DNA of 64,000 nucleotides from Bradyrhizobium sp. AZCC 2262 (GCF_036924535.1 NZ_JAZHRT010000001.1:4092001-4156000), one strand, 5' to 3'; numbered from the stretch's first letter, positions 1-10,995 are shown. Notes: generated by a model not told the origin, from the letters alone. Program-made: numbers and translations.

Positions 1-310
1 CGTTGCCGACCGCATGGCCGTTGATCCGCTGCTTCAGAATAGCTGACGGCTTGAACACCATCACGCGACGCGGCGAGATCGGCACTTCGGTACCGGTCTT
101 CGGGTTACGTCCGATCCGCTGACCCTTCTTGCGCACCATGAACGAGCCGAACGACGACAACTTCACCGTCTCGCCCTTCTCCAGGCAATCGGTGATCTCT
201 TTCAAAACGAGCTCGACAAACGCCGACGATTCCGTCCGCGACAGGCCCACCTTCTGGTAGACCGCCTCGCACAAATCGACACGTGTGACTGTTTTCCCGG
301 TCCCTGTCAT
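1..310 (-). CDS. ihfA: Integration host factor alpha subunit (3' end outside window)
   Basis: This is the N-terminal 103 codons of a HU/IHF-family DNA-bending protein; the C-terminus lies beyond position 1. The reading frame starts at an ATG at 310 and shows the family features in order: an N-terminal helical dimerisation part containing [14 protein letters not shown], then FGSFMVRKK and GRNPKTG, which lead into the DNA-binding beta arm with its Pro-bearing tip. IHF-alpha pairs with IHF-beta to bend DNA in nucleoid organisation, recombination and promoter control. It lies downstream of plsX and fabH on the same strand, 130 bp after fabH, an arrangement common in alphaproteobacteria. The 130-bp gap may hold its own promoter. 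The Arg-Asn-Pro motif and gene context favour IhfA over HU. Confidence 0.93.
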   Translation of the reverse strand, partial: MTGTGKTVTRVDLCEAVYQKVGLSRTESSAFVELVLKEITDCLEKGETVKLSSFGSFMVRKKGQRIGRNPKTGTEVPISPRRVMVFKPSAILKQRINGHAVGN

Positions 311-440
311 CGCCTGCCCCGCGCTCTCGGCGAACAATTTATTCCCTGAAATTATGAGGTTAGCTCGCAATGGTCAACAGCGACCATCATGCAGACGCAT
401 GGAACAGCACAACAAATTTGATCAGTATTTTACGCAGCGC

Positions 441-1418
441 TCACCAGCGCACGAGCGCGGAACCCCAGGTGAAGCCGCCGCCCATGGCTTCGAACAGCAC
501 CAGATCGCCTTTCTTCACGCGCCCGTCCTTGACGGCCACCGCGAGCGCCAGCGGGATCGATGCCGCCGACGTGTTGCCGTGCAGATCGACGGTCAGCACC
601 ACTTTCTGCGGTGCAATATGAAGCTTGTGCGCCGAAGCATCGATGATTCGCTTGTTGGCCTGATGCGGGATGAACCAGTCGATATCGTCGGCCGTCAGGC
701 CGGTGGCGTTGAAGGCATCGACGATCACGTCGGTGATCATGCCGACAGCGTGCTTGAACACCTCGCGGCCTTCCATCCGCAAAAGGCCAACCGTCTGGGT
801 TGAGGACGGACCGCCATCGACATAGAGCTTCGACTTGTGGCGGCCGTCGGAACGCAAATGCGTCGTCAGCACACCGCGGTCGCTCGATTTGCCCTGCTCC
901 GTCTGCGCCTCCAGCACGACCGCGCCGGCGCCATCGCCGAACAGCACGCAGGTACCGCGGTCGTTCCAGTCCAGAATCCGCGAAAAGGTCTCGGCGCCGA
1001 TCACCAGCGCGCGCTTGTAAGTGCCCGCGCGCAGGAAATTGTCGGCGGTCGCCAGCGCAAAGACGAAGCCGGAGCAGACCGCTTGCAGGTCGAAGGCAGC
1101 GCCGTGGTTGATGCCGAGCCCCTCCTGCACCGCGACCGCGGTGGCCGGAAAGGTGTTGTCCGGCGTCGAAGTCGCCAGCACAATCAGGTCGATCGATTGG
1201 GCGTCGAGCCTCGCATGATGCAGCGCCGCGCGCGCAGCCTTGATCGCCAGGTGCGAGGTGAACTCGCCCTCGGCGGCGACGTGGCGCTCGCGGATGCCCG
1301 TGCGCTGCACGATCCACTCGTCGGACGTATCAATGCGGCTCGCCAATTCGGCATTGGTCAGAATCCGCTCCGGCAAATATGAGCCGCAGCCGAGCACGAC
1401 CGAACGTATTGCAGTCAC
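441..1418 (-). CDS. fabH: Beta-ketoacyl-ACP synthase III (FabH)
   Basis: FabH condenses acetyl-CoA with malonyl-ACP and so starts type II fatty acid synthesis in the cytoplasm. The 325-residue protein has the usual family length and the full Cys-His-Asn triad: Cys115 in QAVCSGF, His252 in IPHQAN and Asn282 in [10 protein letters not shown]-terminal [13 protein letters not shown] also matches the family. The start is a GTG at 1418 whose bases overlap the TGA of plsX (GTGA), so the two genes are translationally coupled, as is usual for the plsX-fabH pair. ihfA follows on the same strand. Confidence 0.97.
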   Translation of the reverse strand: MTAIRSVVLGCGSYLPERILTNAELASRIDTSDEWIVQRTGIRERHVAAEGEFTSHLAIKAARAALHHARLDAQSIDLIVLATSTPDNTFPATAVAVQEGLGINHGAAFDLQAVCSGFVFALATADNFLRAGTYKRALVIGAETFSRILDWNDRGTCVLFGDGAGAVVLEAQTEQGKSSDRGVLTTHLRSDGRHKSKLYVDGGPSSTQTVGLLRMEGREVFKHAVGMITDVIVDAFNATGLTADDIDWFIPHQANKRIIDASAHKLHIAPQKVVLTVDLHGNTSAASIPLALAVAVKDGRVKKGDLVLFEAMGGGFTWGSALVRW

Positions 1419-2452
1419 GACACAACCTCCTGCGCGATCTGCGCCTGTACCAGCGCACTGATCTTGGTGAGGAGATCGCAGCGGACCATCTCATAGCCAA
1501 CATCAACTGCGTAGGCAAAGCCTTCGGCGTTGATTCCGCCATGGCTCTTGACAACCACACCTTTCAGTCCAAGCAGCACGCCACCATTGGATTTGTTCGG
1601 GTCGAGCTTGTCCCGGAGCGCCTTGAAGGCGCTGCGGGCAAACAGATAACCGATCTTGGACTGCCAGCTGCTCGCCATCGCATTGCGCAGAAAATCCGCC
1701 ATCTGGCGCGCGGTGCCTTCCGCGGCCTTCAACGCGATGTTGCCGCTGAAACCTTCCGAGACGATCACATCAGCCGCGCCCGCGCCGATCCCGTCGCCCT
1801 CGACGAAGCCGAGATAGTCTAACTCTGGAAGATTCATCGCACGCAATTGTTCCGACGCCTTGCGAATCTCCTCGCCGCCCTTGACTTCCTCGACCCCGAT
1901 ATTGAGCAGGCCGACGGTCGGACGCTTCAGGCCGAACAGCACGCTCGCCATCGCGCTGCCCATGATCGCGAGCGACACCAGATGATGCGCGTCACCGCCG
2001 ATGCTGGCGCCGAGGTCGAGCACGACGGAATCGCCGCGCGCCGTCGGCCATACACCGGCAATGGCCGGCCGGTCGATGCCGGGCATGGTGTGCAGATGGA
2101 AGCGCGCCATCGCCATCAGCGCGCCGGTATTGCCGGCGGAAACCGCCACGTCGGCCTCGCCCTTCTTCACCGCGTCGATCGCAAGCCACATCGACGAGTT
2201 CTTGCGGCCGCGGCGCAGCGCCTGGCTCGGCTTGTCGTGCATGCTGACGGTCACATCGGTATGGACCACGCGGGAGGCCTTTTGCAGCGCCGGATATTTC
2301 GCAAGCTGCTCGTCGATCTGCTTGCTGTCGCCATAGAGCAGGAATTCGCTGTCGGGATGCCGTTTCAAAGAGATGGCGGCGCCGGGAATGACGACCGATG
2401 CGCCGACATCGCCACCCATGGCGTCAAGCGCGATTCGAACCTTTTGCGGCAT
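1415..2452 (-). CDS. plsX: Phosphate acyltransferase PlsX
   Basis: PlsX converts acyl-ACP plus phosphate into acyl-phosphate, the acyl donor that PlsY uses in phospholipid synthesis. I chose the ATG at 2452, giving 345 residues beginning [15 protein letters not shown], because the ALDAMGGD signature lies at the N-terminus in this family; the longer open frame upstream has no family similarity. Later blocks GNTGALMA and [11 protein letters not shown] are typical. The protein acts at the inner face of the membrane. The last codon overlaps the GTG of fabH, so lipid and fatty acid initiation genes are coupled here. Confidence 0.96.
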   Translation of the reverse strand: MPQKVRIALDAMGGDVGASVVIPGAAISLKRHPDSEFLLYGDSKQIDEQLAKYPALQKASRVVHTDVTVSMHDKPSQALRRGRKNSSMWLAIDAVKKGEADVAVSAGNTGALMAMARFHLHTMPGIDRPAIAGVWPTARGDSVVLDLGASIGGDAHHLVSLAIMGSAMASVLFGLKRPTVGLLNIGVEEVKGGEEIRKASEQLRAMNLPELDYLGFVEGDGIGAGAADVIVSEGFSGNIALKAAEGTARQMADFLRNAMASSWQSKIGYLFARSAFKALRDKLDPNKSNGGVLLGLKGVVVKSHGGINAEGFAYAVDVGYEMVRCDLLTKISALVQAQIAQEVVS

Positions 2453-2754
2453 GAACGTCCCGGAAACCTGATCTCTTGCGGCCCTCGTAAGCCCGGCCGC
2501 GCACTGGTAATGGCACCGCCAAAGCGATGCTCGGCAAAGCGCATCCCCGCGCCTCCGCCGGGCCGCGACAATAGCGTGTCCCCGTCCCGACACAACCTCT
2601 TGACCACGCTCTTTTGGCGAAAGGCAAGCGCTGTGGCCCGAAATCAAAGGTGGAAGATATCTCTATATAATTCAATATCTTATGGAAGATTCTTGGCGGA
2701 ACATGACAACCACCTTGAACCAATGGCAGCTTCGCCGACCACTTTGACTGCCGG
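2453..2754. other. Intergenic region upstream of plsX
   Basis: This 302-bp gap separates the end of the DUF177 gene from plsX. The open frames that cross it are antisense or frame shadows. An A+T-rich patch near 2655-2700 stands out against the G+C-rich surroundings and is the most likely place for the plsX promoter. I could not fix a -35/-10 pair with confidence. Confidence 0.4.
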
Positions 2755-3342
2755 CTATTTGCCCTTGGACTTCCTGCTGCCCGGTTTTTTCGGTTCTGGC
2801 TTCAACGCCCTTAGCGCCGCGAACGGGTGATCCTCGGGATCGGCGGCTTGAACCACCGGCTCAAATACGGCGCCGGGTTTGCGCGGATATGGATCGACCG
2901 CGAGATACAATGCGTCGGTGGTGACCCGGCCGAGATCGATCATGCCGTTCTCGATCGGCTCGGGCGGATCGGGGGTCTCCTCGTCGCCTTCCTCGGCCTC
3001 GTCGACCAGCGCGGCCATCTGCGGGATCTGCTCGGGCGGCGCGAAGATAAGATCGATCGGCTCGTCGATGTCGCTCTCGATCTCCTCCAGCGTCACCACG
3101 CAGGTCTGTCCGATCCGCGCCCGCACGTGGCCAGCGACGTGAAAGCGGCCGCCGCTGTTTGGCGTGACGTCGAACGAGGCCTGCGCCGAAAGCACTTCAC
3201 GCAAGCCTCCGACATCGGCCACCGCGTTGCGGACGGCCTGATCGGCCTCGAGGTCGCGATGCAGGCCCGTCTCCGGTATCTGCGCCACCGCGATGGGGAC
3301 GCGCCACGGGTCGGGCTTCTCTGTGGTGTTGCTCTTGCTCAT
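2755..3342 (-). CDS. DUF177 / YceD family protein
   Basis: A 195-residue acidic cytoplasmic protein of the DUF177 (YceD) family. In other bacteria the family is linked to rRNA accumulation and is encoded next to rpmF or plsX; here it sits upstream of plsX. The ATG at 3342 was chosen because it overlaps the TGA of the preceding gene (ATGA) and because the family domain begins soon after, at WRVPIAVAQIPETG. A family-like GRFHVAGHVRARIGQTCVVT block precedes an acidic stretch with many Glu and Asp. The C-terminus is basic (KPEPKKPGSRKSKGK), a feature common in alphaproteobacterial members. The biochemical role is unknown. Confidence 0.87.
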   Translation of the reverse strand: MSKSNTTEKPDPWRVPIAVAQIPETGLHRDLEADQAVRNAVADVGGLREVLSAQASFDVTPNSGGRFHVAGHVRARIGQTCVVTLEEIESDIDEPIDLIFAPPEQIPQMAALVDEAEEGDEETPDPPEPIENGMIDLGRVTTDALYLAVDPYPRKPGAVFEPVVQAADPEDHPFAALRALKPEPKKPGSRKSKGK

Positions 3343-3887
3343 TGCTGCGCGCCATTCTCCGGCAGGGGAAACTTGGCCGAGCCGCTCATCAGCGCCGCCT
3401 CGTCGAGGCGATCGAGAGCCGCCATCGCCGCCTCGGCATAGGCTGCAAGCAGGCTGGCCTTTTCGATGTTTTCGCCGTTCAGGATATTCTTGCACATCGC
3501 CTGCGCCAGCGCCTCGCGGCCCTCCGTCAGCGCAAAATCATAAGCCGCCGTCCGGCCATAGAAGGCCTCGCCGAAGGCCTGCATGCGCTTCGGCACCGTG
3601 AGGTCGCCGACCCCCATCTCGCGCAGATTATCGTCCATATCGTTGCAAAAATGGTCGAACAGCCCCTGTGACAGGGCTGTGCCGCCCTCGACCGACTTCA
3701 ACCGTCGGAGGATCAGCCACAAATGCAGTAGAAGGAGGTCAAAACGGCCGTTAACCGTGTCCGGAACCCCAAAGTCCCGATAAAACAACGGTTCTCGCGC
3801 CTGCGTCACGATCATGCCATAGATGGCCTCGATGGTGCCGCGCAACGGCGTCCGGGGTTTCCTGAAGTGATTGAACGGCCAAAGCAT
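3339..3887 (-). CDS. Ubiquinol-cytochrome c chaperone family protein (CBP3-like)
   Basis: A 182-residue member of the ubiquinol-cytochrome c chaperone family, related to mitochondrial CBP3, which assists assembly of the cytochrome bc1 complex. The chosen ATG at 3887 gives MLWPFNHFRKPRTPLRGTIE, and the family core follows: AIYGMIVTQAREPLFYRDFG, then a helical region with HLWLILRRL and DNLREMGVGDLTVPKRM. The stop overlaps the start of the DUF177 gene by 4 bp, so the pair is translationally coupled, as in many alphaproteobacteria. A lipoprotein gene diverges upstream. Confidence 0.88.
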   Translation of the reverse strand: MLWPFNHFRKPRTPLRGTIEAIYGMIVTQAREPLFYRDFGVPDTVNGRFDLLLLHLWLILRRLKSVEGGTALSQGLFDHFCNDMDDNLREMGVGDLTVPKRMQAFGEAFYGRTAAYDFALTEGREALAQAMCKNILNGENIEKASLLAAYAEAAMAALDRLDEAALMSGSAKFPLPENGAQQ

Positions 3888-4008
3888 TGTGGGTTCCGCA
3901 AGCGAGCCCTCCAGAGTCTTTGCCCGGAGACCACGCGTGTTGCAATTCGGCGTGCTGCCCGGTACGTCAACGCACCGCGCGATGCAAGAGGACGGGCTAA
4001 TTCCTGAG

Positions 4009-4494
4009 ATGACCGAGATGAGCCACCTGAGCACCTGCGTGCCCTCGCCGCGCCGCCCGATCGCGCGCCGGCGCGGTTTTCGCGCGGCTGCAGCCGTGGC
4101 ACTGATTTGCGCGGCACTCGCCGGGTGTACCGGCGAGCAGTTCCAGAAGGGCTATATCCTGCCACCCGGCGCGCTGGAGCAGATCCCGATCGGCGCCAGC
4201 CAGGATCAGGTGCTGATCGTGATGGGAACGCCGTCGACGGTGGCGACCCTGAACGGCGAGGTATTCTATTACATCTCGCAGCGCTCCGAGCGCAAAGTCG
4301 CGTTCATGAATCAGCAGGTCGTCGACCAGCGCGTGATTGCGATCTATTTCGACAAGAATCGCCAGGTGCAGCGGCTCGCCAATTACGGATTACAGGACGG
4401 CAAGATCTTCGACTTCATCAGTCGCACCACGGCGACATCAGGCCAGGAGCTCAGCTACCTGACGCCGCTGTTCAAGCTGCTCAGCTTTAACTAG
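4009..4494 (+). CDS. bamE: Outer membrane assembly lipoprotein, BamE/SmpA-OmlA family
   Basis: BamE is a lipoprotein of the BAM complex, which inserts beta-barrel proteins into the outer membrane. The 161-residue product starts at 4009 (MTEMSHLSTC); an ATG nine bases later is also possible. Basic residues precede a hydrophobic stretch ending in the lipobox LAGC, with lipidated Cys40. The SmpA/OmlA fold follows: PIGASQDQVLIVMGTPST, then FYYIS, VAFMNQQVVDQRVIAIYF and the C-terminal GQELSYLTPLF typical of alphaproteobacterial members. It diverges from the cytochrome c chaperone gene, and the two promoters must share about 120 bp. Confidence 0.88.
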   Translation: MTEMSHLSTCVPSPRRPIARRRGFRAAAAVALICAALAGCTGEQFQKGYILPPGALEQIPIGASQDQVLIVMGTPSTVATLNGEVFYYISQRSERKVAFMNQQVVDQRVIAIYFDKNRQVQRLANYGLQDGKIFDFISRTTATSGQELSYLTPLFKLLSFN

Positions 4495-4599
4495 ACTGCG
4501 TTCCGCAACGCGGAAATCCTGCGCCAAGTCGCCCGCTTGCCCTCTGCGCGCGTGGTGCCTACGCTTCCTGCAAACAATGATTCAGCAGGGAGTGAACTT

Positions 4600-5604
4600 G
4601 TGACGATTAGAGCTTTTTCGCGACGCCGCGTTTTGACCGGAGCTGCGGCCGTTTCTGCGGCGGCCATTTTGCCGCGCGCGAGCTACGGCGCCGACTGGCG
4701 GCCGACCGACACCGTGCGTGTCATCGTGCCGGCGGCGGCGGGCGGCAGCACCGACGTGATGGGACGGTTGCTGGCCGCCCATCTGCAGACCGCCTGGGGC
4801 CAGAACGCAGTGGTCGAAAACCGCTCCGGCGGCGGCGGCACCATCGGCACCGCCGAAGTCGTGCGAGGAAGAGCGGACGGGCACGTCATCCTGGTCGGCA
4901 ATCCCGGCCCGAACGCGATCGCTTACAGCATCTTCCGCAACATGACCTACAAGGCCGACCAGTTGCAGCCGGTCAGTAACATAATCCGGATTCCGAACAT
5001 CGTGTCGGCGCATCCGTCGACCGGCATCAAGTCGATCCCGGAACTCATCGCCTACATCAAGGCCAATCCGGACAAGCTGACTTACGCCTCCTCCGGCGTC
5101 GGCCAGAGCCCTCACCTCACCGGCGCCTGGTTCCTGCAGCTCACCGGGCTGAAGATGGTGCATGTGCCGTTCCGCGGCGCTGGACCGGCGCTGCAGGCGG
5201 CCTTGGCCGGTGACATCCAGATCCTGTTCGACAACCTCTATCCCTCACTGCCGCAGACCCAGGACGGCAAGCTCACCGCGCTTTGCGTGACCACGCCCGA
5301 GCGCAGCCCGGCCGCGCCGAACATCCCGACCATGCGCGAGGGCGTGCCCGAACTTTCGAAGTTCGACGTCTCCTCCTGGTTCGGAATCTTCCTGCCGAAG
5401 GCCGCGCCCGCTCCCGCCGTCGAGGCGCTCAACAAGGAGATCAAGGCGATGCTGGCGCGCGAGGATGTCAAGAAGACCCTCGGCAACATGGGCGCGACGG
5501 CCGACTGGGGCACGCCGCAGCAGTTCTCCGATTTCGTGCAGGCGGAGACGACGAAATTCGCCGAGATCATCAAGCGCGAAGGCCTGCAGATGGACGTGAA
5601 TTGA
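4600..5604 (+). CDS. Tripartite tricarboxylate transporter substrate-binding protein (TctC/Bug family)
   Basis: A periplasmic solute-binding protein of the TctC/Bug family, which captures carboxylates and other small ligands. The start is a GTG at 4600 with AGGGAG about 8 bp upstream; the longer frame adds nothing family-like. The N-terminus carries a Tat signal (SRRRVLTGAAAVSAAAI) ending near RASYGAD. Family blocks follow: VRVIVPAAAGGSTDVMGRLL, NRSGGGGTIGTAEV, and HVPFRGAGPALQAALAGDIQ. The membrane subunits TctA/TctB are not nearby, which is usual for the many orphan Bug proteins of this family. The ligand cannot be read from sequence. Confidence 0.92.
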   Translation: MTIRAFSRRRVLTGAAAVSAAAILPRASYGADWRPTDTVRVIVPAAAGGSTDVMGRLLAAHLQTAWGQNAVVENRSGGGGTIGTAEVVRGRADGHVILVGNPGPNAIAYSIFRNMTYKADQLQPVSNIIRIPNIVSAHPSTGIKSIPELIAYIKANPDKLTYASSGVGQSPHLTGAWFLQLTGLKMVHVPFRGAGPALQAALAGDIQILFDNLYPSLPQTQDGKLTALCVTTPERSPAAPNIPTMREGVPELSKFDVSSWFGIFLPKAAPAPAVEALNKEIKAMLAREDVKKTLGNMGATADWGTPQQFSDFVQAETTKFAEIIKREGLQMDVN

Positions 5605-5618
5605 GAAGGTAATTCCCA

Positions 5619-5705
5619 TAGCCCGGATGGTGCGAAGCGTAATCCGGGAATTTTGAGCCCGCGGATTCTTCGGCCCCCGGATTTCGCTGCGCTCCATCCG
5701 GGCTA
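5619..5705. repeat. Intergenic inverted repeat, TAGCCCGGATGG family
   Basis: The two ends are inverted copies: TAGCCCGGATGG at 5619-5630 and CCATCCGGGCTA at 5694-5705, with further pairing inside. The same family recurs at 15594-15667. It lies between two convergent genes and has the form of a dispersed palindromic element able to fold into a long hairpin. Confidence 0.8.
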
Positions 5706-5709
5706 CGAA

Positions 5710-5865
5710 CTAGGACAACTTGTTGATCTTCTTGACCTTGGCATCGGTGGCTTCAATTGAGAGAGCCAGTTCCAGGATGGCCTTGGACAGCAGTTCGATG
5801 GCTTCCTTCTGGTCCTGCGACCTGGAGGCGCGGAGTGCATAATTCCGGGCAGATGAGAGCGACAT
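5710..5865 (-). CDS. Small 51-residue helical protein
   Basis: A short open frame runs from ATG at 5865 to TAG at 5710 and encodes 51 residues beginning MSLSSARNYALRASRSQ. GGAG sits 8 bp before the start. The middle is strongly amphipathic (EAIELLSKAILELALSIEAT) and the C-terminus is Lys-rich, so the product looks like a small soluble helical hairpin or coiled coil. There is no signal peptide. The gene lies between a dispersed palindrome and the hppA terminator and reads in the same direction as hppA. I do not recognise a family. The good ribosome site and protein-like composition support it as real. Confidence 0.65.
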   Translation of the reverse strand: MSLSSARNYALRASRSQDQKEAIELLSKAILELALSIEATDAKVKKINKLS

Positions 5866-5915
5866 GGATTGGTCTCCGTGTTGTCCGCGTACAGCGAACG
5901 AGGTTCAGGCCAAGC

Positions 5916-5951
5916 AAAAACCCCGCGGCTCGCACCGCGGGGTTTTCTTTT
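5916..5951 (-). terminator. Rho-independent terminator downstream of hppA (bidirectional)
   Basis: A perfect 8-bp stem, CCCCGCGG at 5921-5928 and CCGCGGGG at 5935-5942, has a 6-base loop. It is flanked by five A on one side and TTTTCTTTT on the other, so it can terminate in both directions. It sits 19 bp after the hppA stop. Confidence 0.88.
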
Positions 5952-5969
5952 CGGTGAGGTTCGCGCCGC

Positions 5970-8090
<2,121 letters not shown>

Positions 8091-8150
8091 TGAATTTGCC
8101 TCAGATTTTTTGTTCCACCCCGCGCGTCACCGCGGTCGCGGCGGACGCAT

Positions 8151-8188
8151 AAAAAGGAGGCCTTCCCTGCCCAGAAGGGCGGCCTCTC
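8151..8188 (-). terminator. Terminator-like hairpin between the cold-shock gene and hppA
   Basis: On the minus strand an imperfect stem (outer pairs GAGGCC at 8186-8181 with GGCCTC at 8162-8157) is followed at once by CTTTTT. It lies 240 bp beyond the cold-shock stop codon and would end a transcript arriving from that side. Confidence 0.55.
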
Positions 8189-8428
8189 AAATCGGCGGGA
8201 CCATGCCAAAATCGCCCCCCCGGCGCAACGTCGCGGAGGCCAGAATCCGTCGATTTTTGAAAGGATTCACCGGTAAGCCGGCCTGCCAAATCGTCGCCCG
8301 CGCGGGCGGCGGGCGCTGGTTATGAGGTTGGGGCTCGGCCCAAAATACATGAACCCGCCCAATCCCATCAGGATCGAGCGGGCTCACTAGCCATTCCAGT
8401 ACATCCGTGAAACGACCGTTTCGAGGCC
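8189..8428. other. Non-coding stretch between the cold-shock gene and its distal terminator
   Basis: No convincing gene is present in this stretch; the open frames here have no protein-like composition. An inverted repeat at about 8347-8392 (AGCCCGC...GCGGGTT on the minus strand) lies directly behind the cold-shock gene. With the terminator at 8151-8188, this leaves a 3' UTR or small-RNA-sized segment. Confidence 0.35.
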
Positions 8429-8638
8429 TTAGACGAGCGACAGGTTTTCCGCGCTCACCTTGCCCCGCATCTTGTCGGTCTTGAGTTCGAACTGAACCTT
8501 CTGACCTTCGGCCAAACCGCCGAGGCCGGCGCGCTCGACGGCCGAGATATGCACGAACACATCCTTGCTGCCATCGCTCGGCTCAATGAAACCGAAACCC
8601 TTTTGACCGTTGAACCACTTCACTGTTCCCGTAGCCAT
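8429..8638 (-). CDS. cspA: Cold-shock domain protein (CspA family)
   Basis: A 69-residue single-domain nucleic-acid-binding protein of the CspA family, thought to act as an RNA chaperone. The start [20 protein letters not shown] at 8638 follows GGAGAAG; the frame extends seven codons further up only because it reads through the ribosome site. RNP1 (KGFGFI) and RNP2-like (DVFVHIS) motifs are both present, as is the C-terminal [11 protein letters not shown]. The upstream leader of roughly 100 bases contains a perfect palindrome, in keeping with structured cold-shock leaders. Confidence 0.95.
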   Translation of the reverse strand: MATGTVKWFNGQKGFGFIEPSDGSKDVFVHISAVERAGLGGLAEGQKVQFELKTDKMRGKVSAENLSLV

Positions 8639-8725
8639 TTTCTCTTCTCCAAAGCACATAGGCTTTTAATTCCGCGCGGCGATCGCACGGATTCAAATCC
8701 GTTCTCGACGATGTCTCTGGAAGAA

Positions 8726-8739
8726 GCCCCTTAAGGGGC
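8726..8739 (-). promoter_or_regulatory. Perfect palindrome in the cold-shock gene leader
   Basis: GCCCCTTAAGGGGC is a perfect 14-bp palindrome about 90 bp upstream of the cold-shock start. It could form a hairpin in the mRNA leader or bind a dimeric protein; its function is inferred only. Confidence 0.4.
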
Positions 8740-8847
8740 GCGTTCGAAAAGGCACGACGGTAATCGAATGGCGTTACACCTATAGGTTTTCCGCGAAATA
8801 GCAATGGCTGGCGGCAAATAAAACCGAAGGCGTTAACGCCCAAGCCT

Positions 8848-9843
8848 TCAAAAATGGCTGTAAGAGCGCCGTTCCAGCGCGATTTCCCTGCCCTGCCCGT
8901 CGATGAACTTCGGAAACGCACTTCCAGCGACCACCGTTCCGATGGAACTCACGGCGACGCCGGCGCGCTCCGCGGCCTGCGAGAAGGCTTCGACGCGGTC
9001 CTCAGCGATCGTGCACAGGATCTCGTAATCGTCGCCACCAGTGATCAGCGCTTCCAGCCCGACAATTCCCCGCAACACCAGATCGCGCGCGGCGCTCGAC
9101 AACGGGATCGACGGCAAGTCGATCACCGCCGATACGCCGGACACGCCGCACAGCTTGGCGAGATCGCCGGCAAGGCCATCGGACACATCCATCGAAGCGC
9201 TGGCATAGTCGCGAACGATTTCCGCCATGGCCACGCGCGGCTGCGGAACGCGATAACGCCCGATCAGCGCGTCGCGCGCAGCGACATCGGTTGCCGCGGC
9301 GTGGACCTTGCCGCCCTTGAGAACGGCAAGCCCCAGCGCGGCGTCGCCGATCGTGCCCGTCACCATCACGCGCTCGCCGGGCTTTGCCCCGCTGCGATGG
9401 ATCATCTTGCCCGGCGGCACACGGCCGAACGCGGTGACCGAAACCATCAGCGGTCCGGGCGTCGACACAGTGTCCCCGCCCAGCAGCGGGCAATTGAACA
9501 GCGCGGCATCCTCGCCCAGCGCCGCCGCGAACGGCTTTAGCCAGGCTTCGTCGGCATGCCGCAGCGCCAGCGTCAGCACGAAGCCGGCCGGCGTGGCCCC
9601 TTTCGCCGCGAGATCGCTGAGGTTTACCCGCAGCGCCTTGCGCGCGACCGTATCGGGGGGATCGTCGGGCAGGAAATGCACGCCCTCGACGATGGCGTCC
9701 GTCGTCACCACGATGTCGTTGCCATCAGGCTGCAACGCCGCGGCGTCATCGTCGAGACGAAAGGCGCCCGGGTGGGTCGCAAGCGGCCGAAAGTATCGCG
9801 CGATCAGCGAGTCCTCGCCGGACGCGGGTTTTCCGCTAGCCAC
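8848..9843 (-). CDS. thiL: Thiamine-monophosphate kinase
   Basis: ThiL phosphorylates thiamine monophosphate to thiamine diphosphate with ATP, the last step of cofactor synthesis. The chosen start is a GTG at 9843, inside the final codons of nusB (8-bp overlap), giving 331 residues. Family motifs are in place: DDDAA near residue 31 (metal binding), TTDAIVEGVHF, NLSDLAAKGA, LLGGDTVST, MDVSDGLAGDL and GGDDYEILCT. It is the last gene of the glyA-nrdR-rib-nusB run; nusB-thiL coupling is common in proteobacteria. Confidence 0.95.
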   Translation of the reverse strand: MASGKPASGEDSLIARYFRPLATHPGAFRLDDDAAALQPDGNDIVVTTDAIVEGVHFLPDDPPDTVARKALRVNLSDLAAKGATPAGFVLTLALRHADEAWLKPFAAALGEDAALFNCPLLGGDTVSTPGPLMVSVTAFGRVPPGKMIHRSGAKPGERVMVTGTIGDAALGLAVLKGGKVHAAATDVAARDALIGRYRVPQPRVAMAEIVRDYASASMDVSDGLAGDLAKLCGVSGVSAVIDLPSIPLSSAARDLVLRGIVGLEALITGGDDYEILCTIAEDRVEAFSQAAERAGVAVSSIGTVVAGSAFPKFIDGQGREIALERRSYSHF

Positions 9844-10330
9844 GCGCGAACTCGTCGGCGCGGAACTGGCGCGCGATCTGATCGAGCACGGCGTTGACCA
9901 TGCCCGTCTCGTCCTTTTCGACGAAGGCATGCGCAACGTCGACATATTCGGACACGACCACCCGGCCCGGGACATCCTTGCGATGCTCCAGTTCGTAGGA
10001 GCCCGCGCGCAGCACCGCGCGCAAAATCGCGTCGATCCGCTGAAGCGGCCAGCCCTTCTGGAGCGCATCGTCGATCAAGGGATCGAGCTTGGCCTGGTCG
10101 CGGACCACGCCGGATACCACGTCCTTGAAGAACGCGGCCTCCGCCGGCAGATATTTGTCGCCTTCAACCTCGTTACCGAGCCAGTGGCTTTCGAACTCGG
10201 CGAAGATGTCGTTGATCCCGGCGCCGGCGATGTCCATTTGGTAAAGCGCCTGCACGGCGGCGAGCCGAGCCGCGCCACGGCGGTTGGCTTTCTTGTCGGG
10301 ACTTTTCGCTGGCTTCTTGCTGTCTGCCAT
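9836..10330 (-). CDS. nusB: Transcription antitermination factor NusB
   Basis: NusB binds boxA RNA with NusE and suppresses premature termination in rRNA operons. The 164-residue protein begins with a Lys-rich tail (MADSKKPAKSPDKKANRRG), then the all-helical NusB domain: ARLAAVQALYQMDIAG, then DPLIDDALQKGWPLQRIDAI and AVLRAGSYELEHR, ending with VSEYVDVAHAFVEKDETGMVN. It follows ribH with a 2-bp gap and overlaps thiL, the usual ribH-nusB-thiL order. Confidence 0.96.
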   Translation of the reverse strand: MADSKKPAKSPDKKANRRGAARLAAVQALYQMDIAGAGINDIFAEFESHWLGNEVEGDKYLPAEAAFFKDVVSGVVRDQAKLDPLIDDALQKGWPLQRIDAILRAVLRAGSYELEHRKDVPGRVVVSEYVDVAHAFVEKDETGMVNAVLDQIARQFRADEFARG

Positions 10331-10332
10331 CG

Positions 10333-10824
10333 TCAGGCCTTTGTCAGCCGGCGCTTGATCCGCAGCATCGCCAGCGCCGCGCGCGCGGCGTCGCCGCCCT
10401 TGTTCAACTCGCTGGCCCGCGCCCGCGCCCAGGCCTGCGCGTCGGTATTGACCGTGATGATGCCGTTGCCGAGCGGAATCTTCCGCGCCACCGCCAGATC
10501 CATCAGCGCACGCGAGGATTCGATCGAGACGATTTCAAAATGGATGGTGTCGCCGCGCACCACGCAGCCGAGCGCGATTGCCGCATCGTAAGGCTTGCCG
10601 TTTTTCTCGGCAGCATCGAGCGCGATCGCAATCGCCGCCGGAATCTCCAGCGCGCCGGGCACCGTGATGACGTCATGCGTCACGCCGGCGGCCTTCAGTT
10701 CGGCGACCGCGCCTTCCATCAACGCGTCCTGGATGTCGTCATAGAACCGCGCCTCGACGATCAGCGCGCGTGCGCCTGTGATGTCGGTCTGATCTTTCAG
10801 AGGGGCGCGCCGTGCGTCTGCCAT
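10333..10824 (-). CDS. ribH: 6,7-dimethyl-8-ribityllumazine synthase
   Basis: RibH joins 5-amino-6-ribitylaminouracil with 3,4-dihydroxybutanone 4-phosphate to make lumazine, the direct precursor of riboflavin. The 163-residue length is normal. Recognisable blocks are [45 protein letters not shown] and NGIITVNT. It is separated from the upstream riboflavin synthase gene by 171 bp carrying a dispersed palindrome, and it is tightly followed by nusB. Confidence 0.97.
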   Translation of the reverse strand: MADARRAPLKDQTDITGARALIVEARFYDDIQDALMEGAVAELKAAGVTHDVITVPGALEIPAAIAIALDAAEKNGKPYDAAIALGCVVRGDTIHFEIVSIESSRALMDLAVARKIPLGNGIITVNTDAQAWARARASELNKGGDAARAALAMLRIKRRLTKA

Positions 10825-10904
10825 CTTTCAATCCGTTTCACTCAGGTACTGGTGGGCTATGTAGTCGCCGCCGGTGACTAAGCCAAGCACGAACTCGATA
10901 CATC

Positions 10905-10985
10905 GTCATTCCGGGATGGTCCGAAGGACCAGACCCGGAATCTCGAGATTCCGGGTTCGATGCTTACGCATCGCCCCGGAATGAC
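10905..10985. repeat. Intergenic inverted repeat, GTCATTCCGGG family
   Basis: The element begins GTCATTCCGGG and ends CCCCGGAATGAC, with an internal palindromic centre TCTCGAGA. Close relatives occur at 14773-14867 and, in part, at 60574-60608. This copy lies inside the riboflavin operon, between ribE and ribH. Confidence 0.82.
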
Positions 10986-10995
10986 GGCTGCGCGG

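Noticed and set aside
10825..10995. Possible FMN riboswitch upstream of ribH
   Set aside because: The gap is filled by a dispersed palindrome; the conserved riboswitch core was not found.
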